Shown: piece by piece, positions 1-7,272 of the stretch | Layout of the letters: every line of letters starts with the position of its first letter | Position numbering within the stretch: the stretch's first letter is position 1 | DNA from: an uncultured Oscillospiraceae bacterium | GTDB lineage: Bacteria > Bacillota > Clostridia > Oscillospirales > Ruminococcaceae | NCBI GenBank assembly: GCA_905212515.1 | Contig: CAJMEU010000101.1 | Coordinates: 1 to 10,512, forward strand | Length of the DNA: 10,512 nucleotides | Reading direction: 5' to 3' | Translations under genes and position numbers: made by a program | Notes under the pieces: model-generated | Database searches by the model: none | Seen by the model: the letters and a program-made list of their open reading frames with translations, nothing else | Told to the model about the DNA's origin: nothing

Positions 1-2
1 GC

Positions 3-224
3 GTCCTGGGGCCGGTGGGCATCGAGGCGCTGTTATTCGTGAATCATTACTGAATGTGCGAGATGAACGCCATCGGCATTCCCTATATGGCCCCCATCAC
101 CCCGGGAACCAAGGCATTCCTGCGGGACGGTATCCTGCGGCGCAGCTGGCACACCTTGGCGCAGGCGGATTTTTCCATTAAACAACTGGAAAAGGACGGC
201 GTGCAGAAAGGGGGAACACCGTGA
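3..224 (+). pseudogene. gerAA: GerA-family germinant receptor subunit A, C-terminal end, interrupted by an in-frame TGA
   Basis: This is the 3' end of a gene cut by the left window edge. In frame 3 the sequence reads VLGPVGIEALLFVNHY, a TGA at 51-53, then MCEMNAIGIPYMAPITPG and a basic tail ending at TGA 222-224. Both sides fit the last transmembrane helix and the conserved 'SFGVPYLSP' segment of GerA (PF03323) proteins. The spacing from the Gly-Ile to the Gly-Ile-Pro-Tyr matches the family without any insertion or deletion, so the stop is a base substitution rather than a frameshift. GerAA subunits sit in the inner spore membrane with GerAB and GerAC and take part in germinant sensing. The stop codon overlaps the GTG start of gerAB by four bases, as in a normal gerA operon. 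It could be a pseudogene, a sequencing error or a read-through codon. Family assignment rests on about 70 residues and on the neighbours. Confidence 0.72.
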
Positions 225-1270
225 AGGGAACGGACGAACATTTCACCGCCAGGGGCCTGGGAAAAGTGGTGCTTCTGGCACTGCTGGTGGATCTGGTGAT
301 CTATCCTTTTTCGCAAAGCGCCCGCGCGCCGGCGCAGCAGGCGCTGCCCGCGTCGCTGCTGAACACGGCCGTGACGCTGCTGCTGACGCTGCCCCTGCTG
401 AAGCTGGCCCAGCAGGTGAAGGAGCCGGGCCAGGCCGCCGGCGCCAAGGTACTGTGGGGGACGGCCGCGCTGCTGTTTGCCTGCGGCGGCGGCGAGGGCA
501 TCGTACGGGCAGAGGGGTTCGTGCGCTATGTCAGCGACGAACCGCTGCCCCATTTGGTCGTCTATGTGCTGCTGCTGGCCGCGGCTTTCTATGCCATGCG
601 GGGTGGGATAAAAGCGCTGGCGCGCACCAGCGGCGTGCTGCTGTGTTTATTTGCGCTGGCGCTGGCCATGCTGGTGGTTTCCAATGCCCGGTCCATGCGC
701 CTGGAAAACCTGACGGCCCAGCCGTTTGACGCGGTACAAGTGGCGTCAGCCGCCTGGAAAGGATTCCGCTTTCCGGCGGAACTGGCCTTGTTTTTCTTTT
801 TTGCCCCGCCTGCGGAAGGGCGGCCGCGCTGTTCTTACCGGCGCACGCTGCTGCTGTTGTGCGGCGCCTATCTGGTGCTGACCATGACGGCGGAGCTGGT
901 GATGGGCGGCCAATCGCAGATACAGTCCCAGGCTGTCCACGCGTTGTCCCGCCTGGGGCGGATGTCGGTATTCCGCCGGCTGGACGCTTTGCATGTGGGG
1001 GTGTGGCTGCTGGCCTCGCTGGCCAAGGCATCGGCCTTTGGCCTGGGGCTGCAGCAGGCGCTGGAACGGCTGCTGCCGGAGGGACAGCGGCCATACGCGG
1101 ATCGCTATGCCCTGGCGGGGCTGGTGCTGGGCACCATGTGCTGTGCCGGCGTGCCCTATACGGCGGTGGAGACGGCGCTGACCGTACTGACGGCGCTGTG
1201 GATCACCGGGCTGGCGCTGGCCGGTGCGAAGGGAGGGAAGCCGCATGAAACGCGCAAAACGCACGCGTAA
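221..1270 (+). CDS. gerAB: GerAB-like spore germination permease subunit
   Basis: 349-residue, very hydrophobic protein of the GerAB / spore permease family (PF03845, APC superfamily). It is the membrane subunit that binds or transports the germinant signal in the inner spore membrane. About ten membrane segments can be seen, for example near residues 14-30, 45-62, 78-90, 110-126, 137-154, 184-195, 208-226, 257-277, 296-311 and 316-334. Family-like stretches are RGGIKALARTSGVLL (about 127-141) and RLDALHVGVWLLASLAKAS (253-271), matching the usual 'RLEALFV.W....F.K.S' segment. Length is close to the usual 360 or so. The GTG start at 221 is chosen because a purine-rich AAAGGGGG (207-214) lies six bases upstream and the start overlaps the gerAA stop, implying translational coupling. 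The 3' end overlaps gerAC by 26 bases. The gene order A-B-C supports the call. The germinant cannot be predicted. Confidence 0.9.
   Translation: MKGTDEHFTARGLGKVVLLALLVDLVIYPFSQSARAPAQQALPASLLNTAVTLLLTLPLLKLAQQVKEPGQAAGAKVLWGTAALLFACGGGEGIVRAEGFVRYVSDEPLPHLVVYVLLLAAAFYAMRGGIKALARTSGVLLCLFALALAMLVVSNARSMRLENLTAQPFDAVQVASAAWKGFRFPAELALFFFFAPPAEGRPRCSYRRTLLLLCGAYLVLTMTAELVMGGQSQIQSQAVHALSRLGRMSVFRRLDALHVGVWLLASLAKASAFGLGLQQALERLLPEGQRPYADRYALAGLVLGTMCCAGVPYTAVETALTVLTALWITGLALAGAKGGKPHETRKTHA
1231..1236 (+). promoter_or_regulatory. Ribosome binding site deciding the gerAC start
   Basis: GGGAGG lies eight bases before the ATG at 1245 and inside the end of gerAB. It favours that ATG over the in-frame GTG at 1224, which would put seven charged residues ahead of the signal peptide. 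Confidence 0.7.
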
Positions 1271-2333
1271 ACTGGCGGCCCTGCTGGCCTTGTGCGGCCT
1301 GACGCTGTGCCTGACCGGCTGCGGCGGCCGCAGCCTGGGCGAGCGGGCCATTGTGAAGGCGATCTATCTGAACGAGACAGAAGAAGGCGTGGAGGCCGCC
1401 CTGGCGGTATTTATCTGCGAGCCCAACTCGGATACCGCGTCGGTGGAAGGCGAAGCCAAGATCTATTTGGCCAAGGGCAAGAATATCGACGACGCCCTGT
1501 ATCAGGCGGAGCGCAAACAGAATAAAAAGCCCTTTTATGCCCAAAACGAACTGCTGCTGCTGGGGCCGGGCACGGTGAAAAACGACGTGACGCCTTATCT
1601 TGCCTATTTTGAGCAGGAGAACGCAGCGCGGCCGAACCTGTCGGTTTTCCTGACGACGATGTCCGGCGAGGGGTTCAGCCAATGTGAGAAAAGCATCTCG
1701 GAAGTGGTACGGGAGGGGGAGCGCATCGCCGACAGCGCCGCCCAGGACGGCGGCGCGTCCCGCAGTATCTACGAAGCGGCGCCCAGTGAAGGCAAAGCCG
1801 ACGGCTGGCTGCCCGTGCTGACATTTGACCAAGAACCGGATTCCTTCATGGGCGTGCGCAGCCTGGTGCTGCTGCGCCAGGGCCAAGCCGACGGCATGCT
1901 GCGGGACGCACAGATGCAGCTGGCGCTGCTGCTGGCAGGCAAGACGGACCGTCTTGCCATCACCGACACCATCGACGGCCACGACGTGACCATGACCACC
2001 CAGCACCTGCAGGTGGTGAAGGACGCAAGCCCCCAGAAGCCCTTTGCCTTGACCGTGCGCATTGAGGGCGCGCTGCGGGAGGTGAGCGTGGATGGCAAAA
2101 ATCATCACGGCACGGAGCTGCGGGAGCTGGCTCCCGCGCTGAACAGTTACCTGGAAGACCTGCTGGAACAGCTGGAGCGAAAGACGCTCGGCCGCGGCAA
2201 CGATGTGTTCGGCTGGGCCTGGTGGATGAGCACCCAGGATGCCGGGGCCGTACAGACGGCGCGGCAGGAGGGGACGCTGTACGGGAAAAGCGAAGTCGCT
2301 TTATACGCGTGCCTCACGGCTTTGCAGCAATAA
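1245..2333 (+). CDS. gerAC: GerAC-like spore germination lipoprotein
   Basis: 362-residue lipoprotein of the GerAC family, the membrane-anchored soluble subunit of the GerA-type germinant receptor in spores. The N-terminus is a lipoprotein signal: a basic stretch (KRAKRTRK, residues 2-9), a hydrophobic core, and a lipobox Leu23-Thr24-Gly25-Cys26, so Cys26 should carry the lipid. Family-like segments follow: GERAIVKAIYLNETEEG after the cleavage site, a YAQNELLLLG strand, and RPNLSVFLTT, equivalent to the 'R......v.va' region of domain 2. The C-terminal GRGNDVFGWAWW resembles the 'K...DifGfG' motif of the third domain. Length is near the family's usual 370-400. It overlaps the end of gerAB by 26 bases, so the two are probably co-translated. 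No convincing terminator follows before the next promoter at 2399. Confidence 0.88.
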   Translation: MKRAKRTRKLAALLALCGLTLCLTGCGGRSLGERAIVKAIYLNETEEGVEAALAVFICEPNSDTASVEGEAKIYLAKGKNIDDALYQAERKQNKKPFYAQNELLLLGPGTVKNDVTPYLAYFEQENAARPNLSVFLTTMSGEGFSQCEKSISEVVREGERIADSAAQDGGASRSIYEAAPSEGKADGWLPVLTFDQEPDSFMGVRSLVLLRQGQADGMLRDAQMQLALLLAGKTDRLAITDTIDGHDVTMTTQHLQVVKDASPQKPFALTVRIEGALREVSVDGKNHHGTELRELAPALNSYLEDLLEQLERKTLGRGNDVFGWAWWMSTQDAGAVQTARQEGTLYGKSEVALYACLTALQQ

Positions 2334-2398
2334 CAAGGGCACATTGCACAAAAGCGGCCTTTAAAAATTTCCCATCTGCCGAAGTTGGGGAAAAGCCA

Positions 2399-2426
2399 TT
2401 GAAAATTGCGGGAAATCCTCTATACT
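2399..2426 (+). promoter_or_regulatory. Sigma-A-like promoter of the lacI-malQ-glgP operon
   Basis: A -35 hexamer TTGAAA (2399-2404) and a -10 hexamer TATACT (2421-2426) are separated by 16 bases. Each is one mismatch from consensus. Transcription would start near 2433, inside the palindromic operator, so a bound repressor should block it. The site lies in the 137-base gap between gerAC and the repressor gene. Confidence 0.75.
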
Positions 2427-2428
2427 GG

Positions 2429-2450
2429 ATATCGGAAACGTTTCCGATAT
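2429..2450 (+). promoter_or_regulatory. LacI-family operator, 22-bp perfect palindrome
   Basis: Positions 2429-2450 read identically on both strands. The core is CGGAAACGTTTCCG with a central CG step, the hallmark of LacI/GalR-family sites and similar to catabolite-responsive elements and MalR-type operators. It begins two bases after the -10 hexamer and ends 20 bases before the repressor start codon. The natural reading is autoregulation of the operon by the LacI-family protein encoded immediately downstream. CcpA binding is a possible alternative or addition, since the core shares the GAAACG half of cre sites. Confidence 0.85.
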
Positions 2451-2457
2451 GGATGCA

Positions 2458-2463
2458 AAGGGG
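2458..2463 (+). promoter_or_regulatory. Ribosome binding site deciding the lacI-family start
   Basis: AAGGGG lies seven bases before ATG 2471. The reading frame stays open upstream to 2222 inside gerAC, but the promoter and operator lie in that extension, so 2471 is the real start. Confidence 0.75.
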
Positions 2464-2470
2464 AATTCCC

Positions 2471-3478
2471 ATGACGATCAAAGATATTGCCCGGGAAGCC
2501 GGCTGCGCGGTGTCCACGGTGTCCCGGGCGCTGAACGACCATCCGGATGTCTCGGAGGAGACAAAGCGCAGGATCCGCCAGATCGTGGCGCGCAGCGGCT
2601 TTGTGCCCAACAGCAACGCGCGGCAGCTGAAGGTGCAGCAGAGCAAAAGCATCGCTGTGATCGTCAAAGGGGTGGCCAACACCTTTTTGGCCGACGTGCT
2701 GGCGCAGCTGCAGCAGCATATCGCCAGGACGGACTATGCGGTGGCGGTGCAGTATATCGGGGAAAAGGACAGCGAGCTGGATGCGATGGAGCGCGTGCGC
2801 CGGGAACTGAAGCCCTGCGGCATCGTTTTTTTGGGCGGCAGCGCAAGGGCGTTGGCCCAGCGTCTGGCCGCGGCGCCAATGCCCTGTATGCTGGCCACCA
2901 CCGTGGCGCCGGATATCCAGGCGCCGGGGCTTTCCATGGTGGGTGTGGATGACCGGGCCGCCGGACGGCTGGCCGCTCAATATCTGCTGGCACAAGGGCA
3001 CCGGCAGCTGGGGGTGATCGGCGGCGACAACGCGCCCTCCACGGTGAGCGCACTGCGCGCCCAGGGCTTTGCCGAAGCCTGCGCGGAGGCGGGCGTCGTT
3101 TGGGAAGAAGCCCTGTACGAGGGCGAGGAGTTTTCCGCCCAAGGCGGCTATCGCGCGGCCCAGCGACTGCTGGAGCGCCGGCCGGAGGTGACGGCGCTGT
3201 TCTGCCTGTCGGACCTGCAGGCCATGGGGGCCATTCGTGCGGCGGAGGACAGAGGCCGCGCGGTGCCCCGGCAGCTGTCGGTGCTGGGCTTCGACGGCCT
3301 GGAGCTGGGGCGTTACTATGTGCCGCGCCTGGCCACGATGCGCCAGCCCCGGGCCGACATTGCGCGCCTGAGCGCTGAATTGCTGCTGGGGCAGATCGAG
3401 CGCAGGGAAAAAGCACAGACCATGATCTTGGAGGCGGCGCTGGAACCGGGGGAGAGCGTCGCCCGCAGGGAGGAATGA
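2471..3478 (+). CDS. LacI/GalR-family transcriptional repressor, probable maltodextrin/glucan regulator
   Basis: 335-residue cytoplasmic DNA-binding regulator. Residues 2-22 form the LacI-type helix-turn-helix, with the recognition helix VSTVSRALN (14-22). The hinge helix follows with the Ala50-Arg-Gln-Leu53 segment, where Leu53 corresponds to the residue that wedges into the central CG of the operator. From about residue 58 to the end is a periplasmic-binding-protein-like sensor domain. Recognisable strands include KSIAVIVKG, VGVDDRAAGRLAAQYLLAQGH, RQLGVIGG and LSVLGFDGLELGRYYVP, the last being the standard late motif of the family. The gene is first in an operon with malQ and glgP and is preceded by a perfect LacI-type operator, so it probably represses this operon and responds to maltose, maltodextrin or a related sugar. 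The effector is inferred from the neighbours only. Its TGA stop overlaps an ATG of malQ. Confidence 0.92.
   Translation: MTIKDIAREAGCAVSTVSRALNDHPDVSEETKRRIRQIVARSGFVPNSNARQLKVQQSKSIAVIVKGVANTFLADVLAQLQQHIARTDYAVAVQYIGEKDSELDAMERVRRELKPCGIVFLGGSARALAQRLAAAPMPCMLATTVAPDIQAPGLSMVGVDDRAAGRLAAQYLLAQGHRQLGVIGGDNAPSTVSALRAQGFAEACAEAGVVWEEALYEGEEFSAQGGYRAAQRLLERRPEVTALFCLSDLQAMGAIRAAEDRGRAVPRQLSVLGFDGLELGRYYVPRLATMRQPRADIARLSAELLLGQIERREKAQTMILEAALEPGESVARREE
3467..3473 (+). promoter_or_regulatory. Ribosome binding site deciding the malQ start
   Basis: AGGGAGG lies in the last codons of the lacI-family gene. It is only one base before ATG 3475 but seven bases before ATG 3481, so 3481 is the better start. 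Using 3475 would add only two residues (Met-Lys). Confidence 0.65.
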
Positions 3479-3480
3479 AG

Positions 3481-4968
3481 ATGCGGGCCAGTGGGATCTT
3501 GCTGCCGCTCTCCAGTTTGCCGGGGCCGCACGGCATCGGCACTTTGGGACGGGAGGCGTACCGTTTTGTGGATTTTCTGGCGGCGGCGGGCCAAGCCTAT
3601 TGGCAGATGCTGCCCGTGGGGCCCACCAGCTATGGGGACAGCCCTTATCAAAGCTTTTCCGCCTTTGCGGCCAGCCCTTATTATATCGACCTGGACCTGC
3701 TGCGGGACGAGGGCTTTTTGACGCAAGGCGAGATCGACGCGGCGCGGCTGGAAGGGGAAGGCGGCGTGGACTACGCCGCCCAGTTCAGCCGCCGGCTGCC
3801 GCTTTTGCGGCTGGCCGCCGGGCGGTTCGACGATACATACGCGCCCTACCGGGCGTTCTGCGAAAAGGAAAAGGACTGGCTGGAGGATTACACGCTGTTC
3901 ATGGCCCTGAAAGAGGAAAATGGCCAGCAGGCATTTTCCGCCTGGCCGGATGCTGTGCGCACTCGCCGCCCCGGGGCCCTGGCGGCGGCCCGAAAGCGCC
4001 TGGCGCGGCAGGCGCGCGCCTGGAAGGTGTTCCAGTATTGGTTCAGCGTCCAGTGGGGAGAGCTGCGCGCCTATGCCCATGGGCGGGGCGTGTGCCTCAT
4101 CGGGGACATGCCCATCTATATCTCGGCGGATTCGGCCGACCTGTGGGCCGCGCCGCACCTGTTCCAGCTGGATGCCCAGGGCCGCCCCACCGAAGTGGCG
4201 GGCGTCCCGCCGGACGCCTTTACCGCGGACGGGCAGCTGTGGGGAAACCCGCTGTATAATTGGGACGTGATGGAACGGGACGGCTATGCCTGGTGGCTGT
4301 GCCGCCTGCGGGCAGGGTTTGCGCTGTTCGACGTGCTGCGCATCGACCACTTCCGCGGCTTTGAAAGCTATTACGCCGTGCCCTTTGGGGATAAAACGGC
4401 GGTGAACGGCCGCTGGAGGCCCGGCCCCGGCCTGCCGTTCATCCGCGCGCTGCGCAGGGAGTACGGCAAGGGGCAGATCATCGCCGAGGACCTGGGTTAT
4501 CTGACGCCCGCCGTGCGAAAACTGCTGCGCGCCAGCGGTTATCCCGGCATGAAGATCTTGCAGTTTGCCTTCGATTCCCGGGAGGAGAGCGATTACCTGC
4601 CCCATCGTTACGGCCGCAACTGTGTAGTGTACACAGGCACCCACGACAACGACACGGTGCAGGGATGGATGCGTTCGGCCCCGCGGGCGGACGTGCGCTT
4701 TGCCTGTGAATATCTGCACGTGACGGACCGCAGGCAGGCCCACTGGGCCTTTGCCCGGGCGGCGCTGTCCAGTGTGGCCGACCTGGCCGTGGTGCCCATG
4801 CAGGACTATCTGGGCCTGGGCGGCGAGGCGCGCGTCAACACGCCCTCCACCCTGGGCGGCAACTGGTGCTGGCGTATGGAGCCGGACGATGCGTCGGCGG
4901 AATTGGCGGCACGCATCGCGCGTATGGTGAAAATTTACGGGCGCGGCACGAAACATCGGAAAGGATGA
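3481..4968 (+). CDS. malQ: 4-alpha-glucanotransferase (amylomaltase, GH77)
   Basis: 495-residue cytoplasmic enzyme. It transfers alpha-1,4-glucan segments between malto-oligosaccharides, releasing glucose and making longer chains for phosphorylase. The N-terminus SGILLPLSSLPGPHGIGTLG (4-23) and PVGPTSYGDSPYQSFSAFA (45-63) are classic MalQ motifs. The three GH77 catalytic acids are in place: nucleophile Asp289 in LRIDHFRG, acid/base Glu336 in IIAEDLG, and Asp389 in GTHDNDT. Their spacing agrees with Thermus amylomaltase, and the length of about 500 is that of the compact bacterial form without extra N-terminal domains. The start at 3481 is preferred on ribosome binding site spacing, with ATG 3475 overlapping the lacI-family stop as the alternative. 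glgP begins five bases after its TGA stop, so the two are co-transcribed and probably translationally coupled. Confidence 0.97.
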   Translation: MRASGILLPLSSLPGPHGIGTLGREAYRFVDFLAAAGQAYWQMLPVGPTSYGDSPYQSFSAFAASPYYIDLDLLRDEGFLTQGEIDAARLEGEGGVDYAAQFSRRLPLLRLAAGRFDDTYAPYRAFCEKEKDWLEDYTLFMALKEENGQQAFSAWPDAVRTRRPGALAAARKRLARQARAWKVFQYWFSVQWGELRAYAHGRGVCLIGDMPIYISADSADLWAAPHLFQLDAQGRPTEVAGVPPDAFTADGQLWGNPLYNWDVMERDGYAWWLCRLRAGFALFDVLRIDHFRGFESYYAVPFGDKTAVNGRWRPGPGLPFIRALRREYGKGQIIAEDLGYLTPAVRKLLRASGYPGMKILQFAFDSREESDYLPHRYGRNCVVYTGTHDNDTVQGWMRSAPRADVRFACEYLHVTDRRQAHWAFARAALSSVADLAVVPMQDYLGLGGEARVNTPSTLGGNWCWRMEPDDASAELAARIARMVKIYGRGTKHRKG

Positions 4969-4973
4969 GGCGG

Positions 4974-7220
4974 ATGGCACTGGTGGCGGAAAAGACGCAA
5001 GCCCTGTACGGCAAGGCGGTGGGGGCGTGCACGGAGGATGAGCTGTTCCGGGCGCTGATGGCCCTGTGCAGGGAGCGCATGGACGCGATTCCTGAAAATA
5101 AGGGGGAACGGAAGCTCTACTATGTCTCGGCAGAATTTTTGCTGGGCCGCCTGCTGGCGAACAACCTGCTGAATTTGGGCCTGTATGAGGAAGTGACGGC
5201 GGAGCTGCAGGCAGCGGGCAAAAGTATCGCCGCCATCGAAGCGGCGGAGCTGGAACCCGCTCTGGGCAACGGCGGGCTGGGCCGGCTGGCGGCCTGCTTT
5301 TTGGACTCTATCGCCACCTTGGGCCTGCCCGGCGACGGCGTGGGGCTTTTGTACCACAACGGCCTGTTCAGGCAGCGCTTTCGCGGCCGCTGCCAGACAG
5401 AGGAGCCGGAGCCCTGGCTGAAGAAAGAGAGCTGGCTGCGGGATACAGCGCGCACCTTCACCGTGCCCTTCGGCGGTTTTACGGTGCGGGGTAAATTGTA
5501 TGAGCTGGATGTGCCCGGCTATGGCGGCGGGAAAAACCGCCTGCGCCTGTTTGACCTGGACACCGACGGCTTCAGCCCCGTCGGCCCCGGCATCGAGTTC
5601 GACAAAACGGACGTGCGCCGCAACCTGACGCTGTTCCTTTACCCGGACGACAGCGACGAGGCCGGCCGGCTGCTGCGGGTGTACCAGCAGTATTTTATGG
5701 TGTCCTGCGCGGCGCAGCTGGTTTTGCAGGAGCTGGAGGGAGCGGGCCATAAGCCAGAAGAGCTGGATCAATACGCGGTGATCCAGATCAACGACACCCA
5801 TCCCTCGATGATCATCCCCGAGCTGGTGCGCCTGCTGATACAAAAGGGCGTGGAGCAGGGCAGGGCCATGGACCTTGTGGCCCGCACCTGCGCTTACACC
5901 AACCACACCATTTTGGCCGAGGCGCTGGAAAAGTGGCCCCTGGCCTATCTGGAGCGGGCGGTGCCCCACTTGGTGCCCGTCATCCGCGCCTTGGACGAGG
6001 CCGTGCGCCCCCTCTGCGCGCCGGGGCAGGAGATCATCGACGCGCAGGGCACGGTCCATATGGCGCGGATGGATATCCATTACACCATGTCGGTGAACGG
6101 CGTGGCCGCGCTGCACACGCAGATCTTGAAGGAGACGGAGCTGAAGAGTTTCTGCGCTCTGTATCCGCAGAAGTTCAACAACAAGACCAACGGCATCACT
6201 TTCCGGCGCTGGCTGATGGGCTGTGACCCGGCGCTGGCGGGCTTTATCTCCCGGCGTATCGGCGAGGGCTGGAAGCGGGACGCCGGACAGTTGGAAAAGC
6301 TGCTGGCCTTTCAGGAGGAAGGCGCCTCCCTGGACGAACTGCTGGCCATCAAGCAGCAGGGAAAACAGCAGCTTGCCGCTTCCCTGTTGGCCGAGGGGAT
6401 CGAGCTGGATACAAACAGCGTGTTCGATGTGCAGATCAAGCGTCTGCATGAATACAAACGCCAGCAGATGAACGCGTTGTATCTCATTTGGAAATACCGC
6501 GAGATCAAGGCCGGGCGCCTGCCCGCGCGGCCTGTCACGGCATTGTTCGGCGCCAAGGCGGCCCCGGCTTACACCCTGGCCAAGGATATCATCCACCTGA
6601 TCCTGGGCCTGGCCGACCTCATCGCCGGAGACCCGGAGGTATCGCCCTGGCTGAAGGTGGTCATGGTGGAGAATTACAATGTCAGCCGGGCCGAACTGCT
6701 GATCCCCGCCGCGGAAATTTCGGAGCAGATCAGCCTGGCCTCCAAGGAGGCCTCCGGCACCGGCAACATGAAGCTGATGCTGAACGGCGCGCTGACCCTG
6801 GGCACTCTGGACGGGGCCAATGTGGAGATCGCCCAATTGGTGGGGGAGGAGATCATCTACCTCTTCGGCAAGCACAGCGACGAGGTGATCGGGCTGTACA
6901 AGGCGGGCGCTTACAATGCCCGCGCGCTGTACAAGCAGCCGGAGATCGAACCGTTGGTGGACTTCATCATCTCAAAGCCGATGATGGAATTGGGCGACCC
7001 GGTGAGCCTGGCGCGCCTGTACAAGGACATGACGCGCAAAGACTGGTTCATGACTTTGCTGGACGTGCGCGCTTACATCGCCAGGAAAGAGCAGATGCTG
7101 GCCGACTACGAGGACCGCCGCGCTTGGGCACAGAAAATGCTGCGCAATATCGCCCATGCGGGATTTTTCTCCTCCGACCGCACCATCGCCCAGTACAATG
7201 CCGATATCTGGCACTTGTGA
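4974..7220 (+). CDS. glgP: Glycogen/maltodextrin (starch) phosphorylase
   Basis: 748-residue PLP-dependent GT35 enzyme that splits the non-reducing end of alpha-1,4-glucans with phosphate to give glucose-1-phosphate in the cytoplasm. Seen in order: YYVSAEFLLGRLL (49-61), GNGGLGRLAACFLDS (98-112), YHNGLFRQ (127-134), QINDTHPSM, TNHTILAEALEKWP, the KFNNKTNGI segment, KRLHEYKRQ, and the pyridoxal-phosphate site EASGTGNMKLMLNG with the Schiff-base lysine at 600. The C-terminus ends in the usual FSSDRTIAQYNADIW. At about 750 residues it is the short bacterial type without an added regulatory N-terminus. ATG 4974 is chosen because GGAAAGGA (4958-4965), in the last malQ codons, lies eight bases upstream. 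ATG 4965 lacks a suitably placed site. It is the third and last gene of the operon. A substrate preference for glycogen versus maltodextrin cannot be read from the sequence. Confidence 0.97.
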   Translation: MALVAEKTQALYGKAVGACTEDELFRALMALCRERMDAIPENKGERKLYYVSAEFLLGRLLANNLLNLGLYEEVTAELQAAGKSIAAIEAAELEPALGNGGLGRLAACFLDSIATLGLPGDGVGLLYHNGLFRQRFRGRCQTEEPEPWLKKESWLRDTARTFTVPFGGFTVRGKLYELDVPGYGGGKNRLRLFDLDTDGFSPVGPGIEFDKTDVRRNLTLFLYPDDSDEAGRLLRVYQQYFMVSCAAQLVLQELEGAGHKPEELDQYAVIQINDTHPSMIIPELVRLLIQKGVEQGRAMDLVARTCAYTNHTILAEALEKWPLAYLERAVPHLVPVIRALDEAVRPLCAPGQEIIDAQGTVHMARMDIHYTMSVNGVAALHTQILKETELKSFCALYPQKFNNKTNGITFRRWLMGCDPALAGFISRRIGEGWKRDAGQLEKLLAFQEEGASLDELLAIKQQGKQQLAASLLAEGIELDTNSVFDVQIKRLHEYKRQQMNALYLIWKYREIKAGRLPARPVTALFGAKAAPAYTLAKDIIHLILGLADLIAGDPEVSPWLKVVMVENYNVSRAELLIPAAEISEQISLASKEASGTGNMKLMLNGALTLGTLDGANVEIAQLVGEEIIYLFGKHSDEVIGLYKAGAYNARALYKQPEIEPLVDFIISKPMMELGDPVSLARLYKDMTRKDWFMTLLDVRAYIARKEQMLADYEDRRAWAQKMLRNIAHAGFFSSDRTIAQYNADIWHL

Positions 7221-7229
7221 AGACATAAC

Positions 7230-7262
7230 AAAAAAGGCGCTTCCCGACGGGAAGCGCCTTTT
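7230..7262. terminator. Bidirectional rho-independent terminator between glgP and the FAD oxidoreductase gene
   Basis: A perfect inverted repeat of 14 pairs, AAAAGGCGCTTCCC with its complement, surrounds a three-base loop GAC (7246-7248). On the plus strand the GC stem is followed by four T (7259-7262). On the minus strand it is followed by six T (complement of 7230-7235). It therefore serves both the glgP operon and the convergent minus-strand operon, whose last stop codon is ten bases away. Confidence 0.93.
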
Positions 7263-7272
7263 GATTTTGCAT

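Noticed and set aside
51..100. Selenocysteine insertion at the gerAA TGA
   Set aside because: Only a four-pair GATG/CATC stem can be drawn just after the codon, with nothing like a bacterial SECIS hairpin, and GerA proteins are not known selenoproteins.
54..224. Independent small gene starting at ATG 54 or ATG 63 after the gerAA stop
   Set aside because: The sequence continues the GerA family alignment in the same frame, and no ribosome binding site is placed before either ATG. It is the tail of gerAA, not a new gene.
2368..2394. Possible terminator after gerAC
   Set aside because: The stem TTTCCCA/TGGGGAAA has a bulge and an 11-base or longer loop and is not followed by a T run.
2222..2470. 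83-residue N-terminal extension of the LacI-family protein
   Set aside because: The extension overlaps gerAC and contains the promoter and operator. The normal LacI N-terminus and a good ribosome binding site are at 2471.
2461..2470. GGGAATTCCC palindrome between the ribosome binding site and the lacI-family start
   Set aside because: As RNA it allows only a three-pair stem with a four-base loop. It is too weak to call a regulatory hairpin, and it does not resemble the main operator.
3316..4980. Long minus-strand open frame (554 codons) opposite malQ
   Set aside because: It is a shadow of malQ. It runs through highly conserved GH77 coding sequence, encodes a low-complexity Arg/Gly/His/Gln-rich product and has no recognisable domain. 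Long antisense frames are expected in GC-rich genes.
4935..6875. Long minus-strand open frame (646 codons) opposite glgP
   Set aside because: It is a shadow of the well-conserved phosphorylase gene, with biased composition and no recognisable motif.
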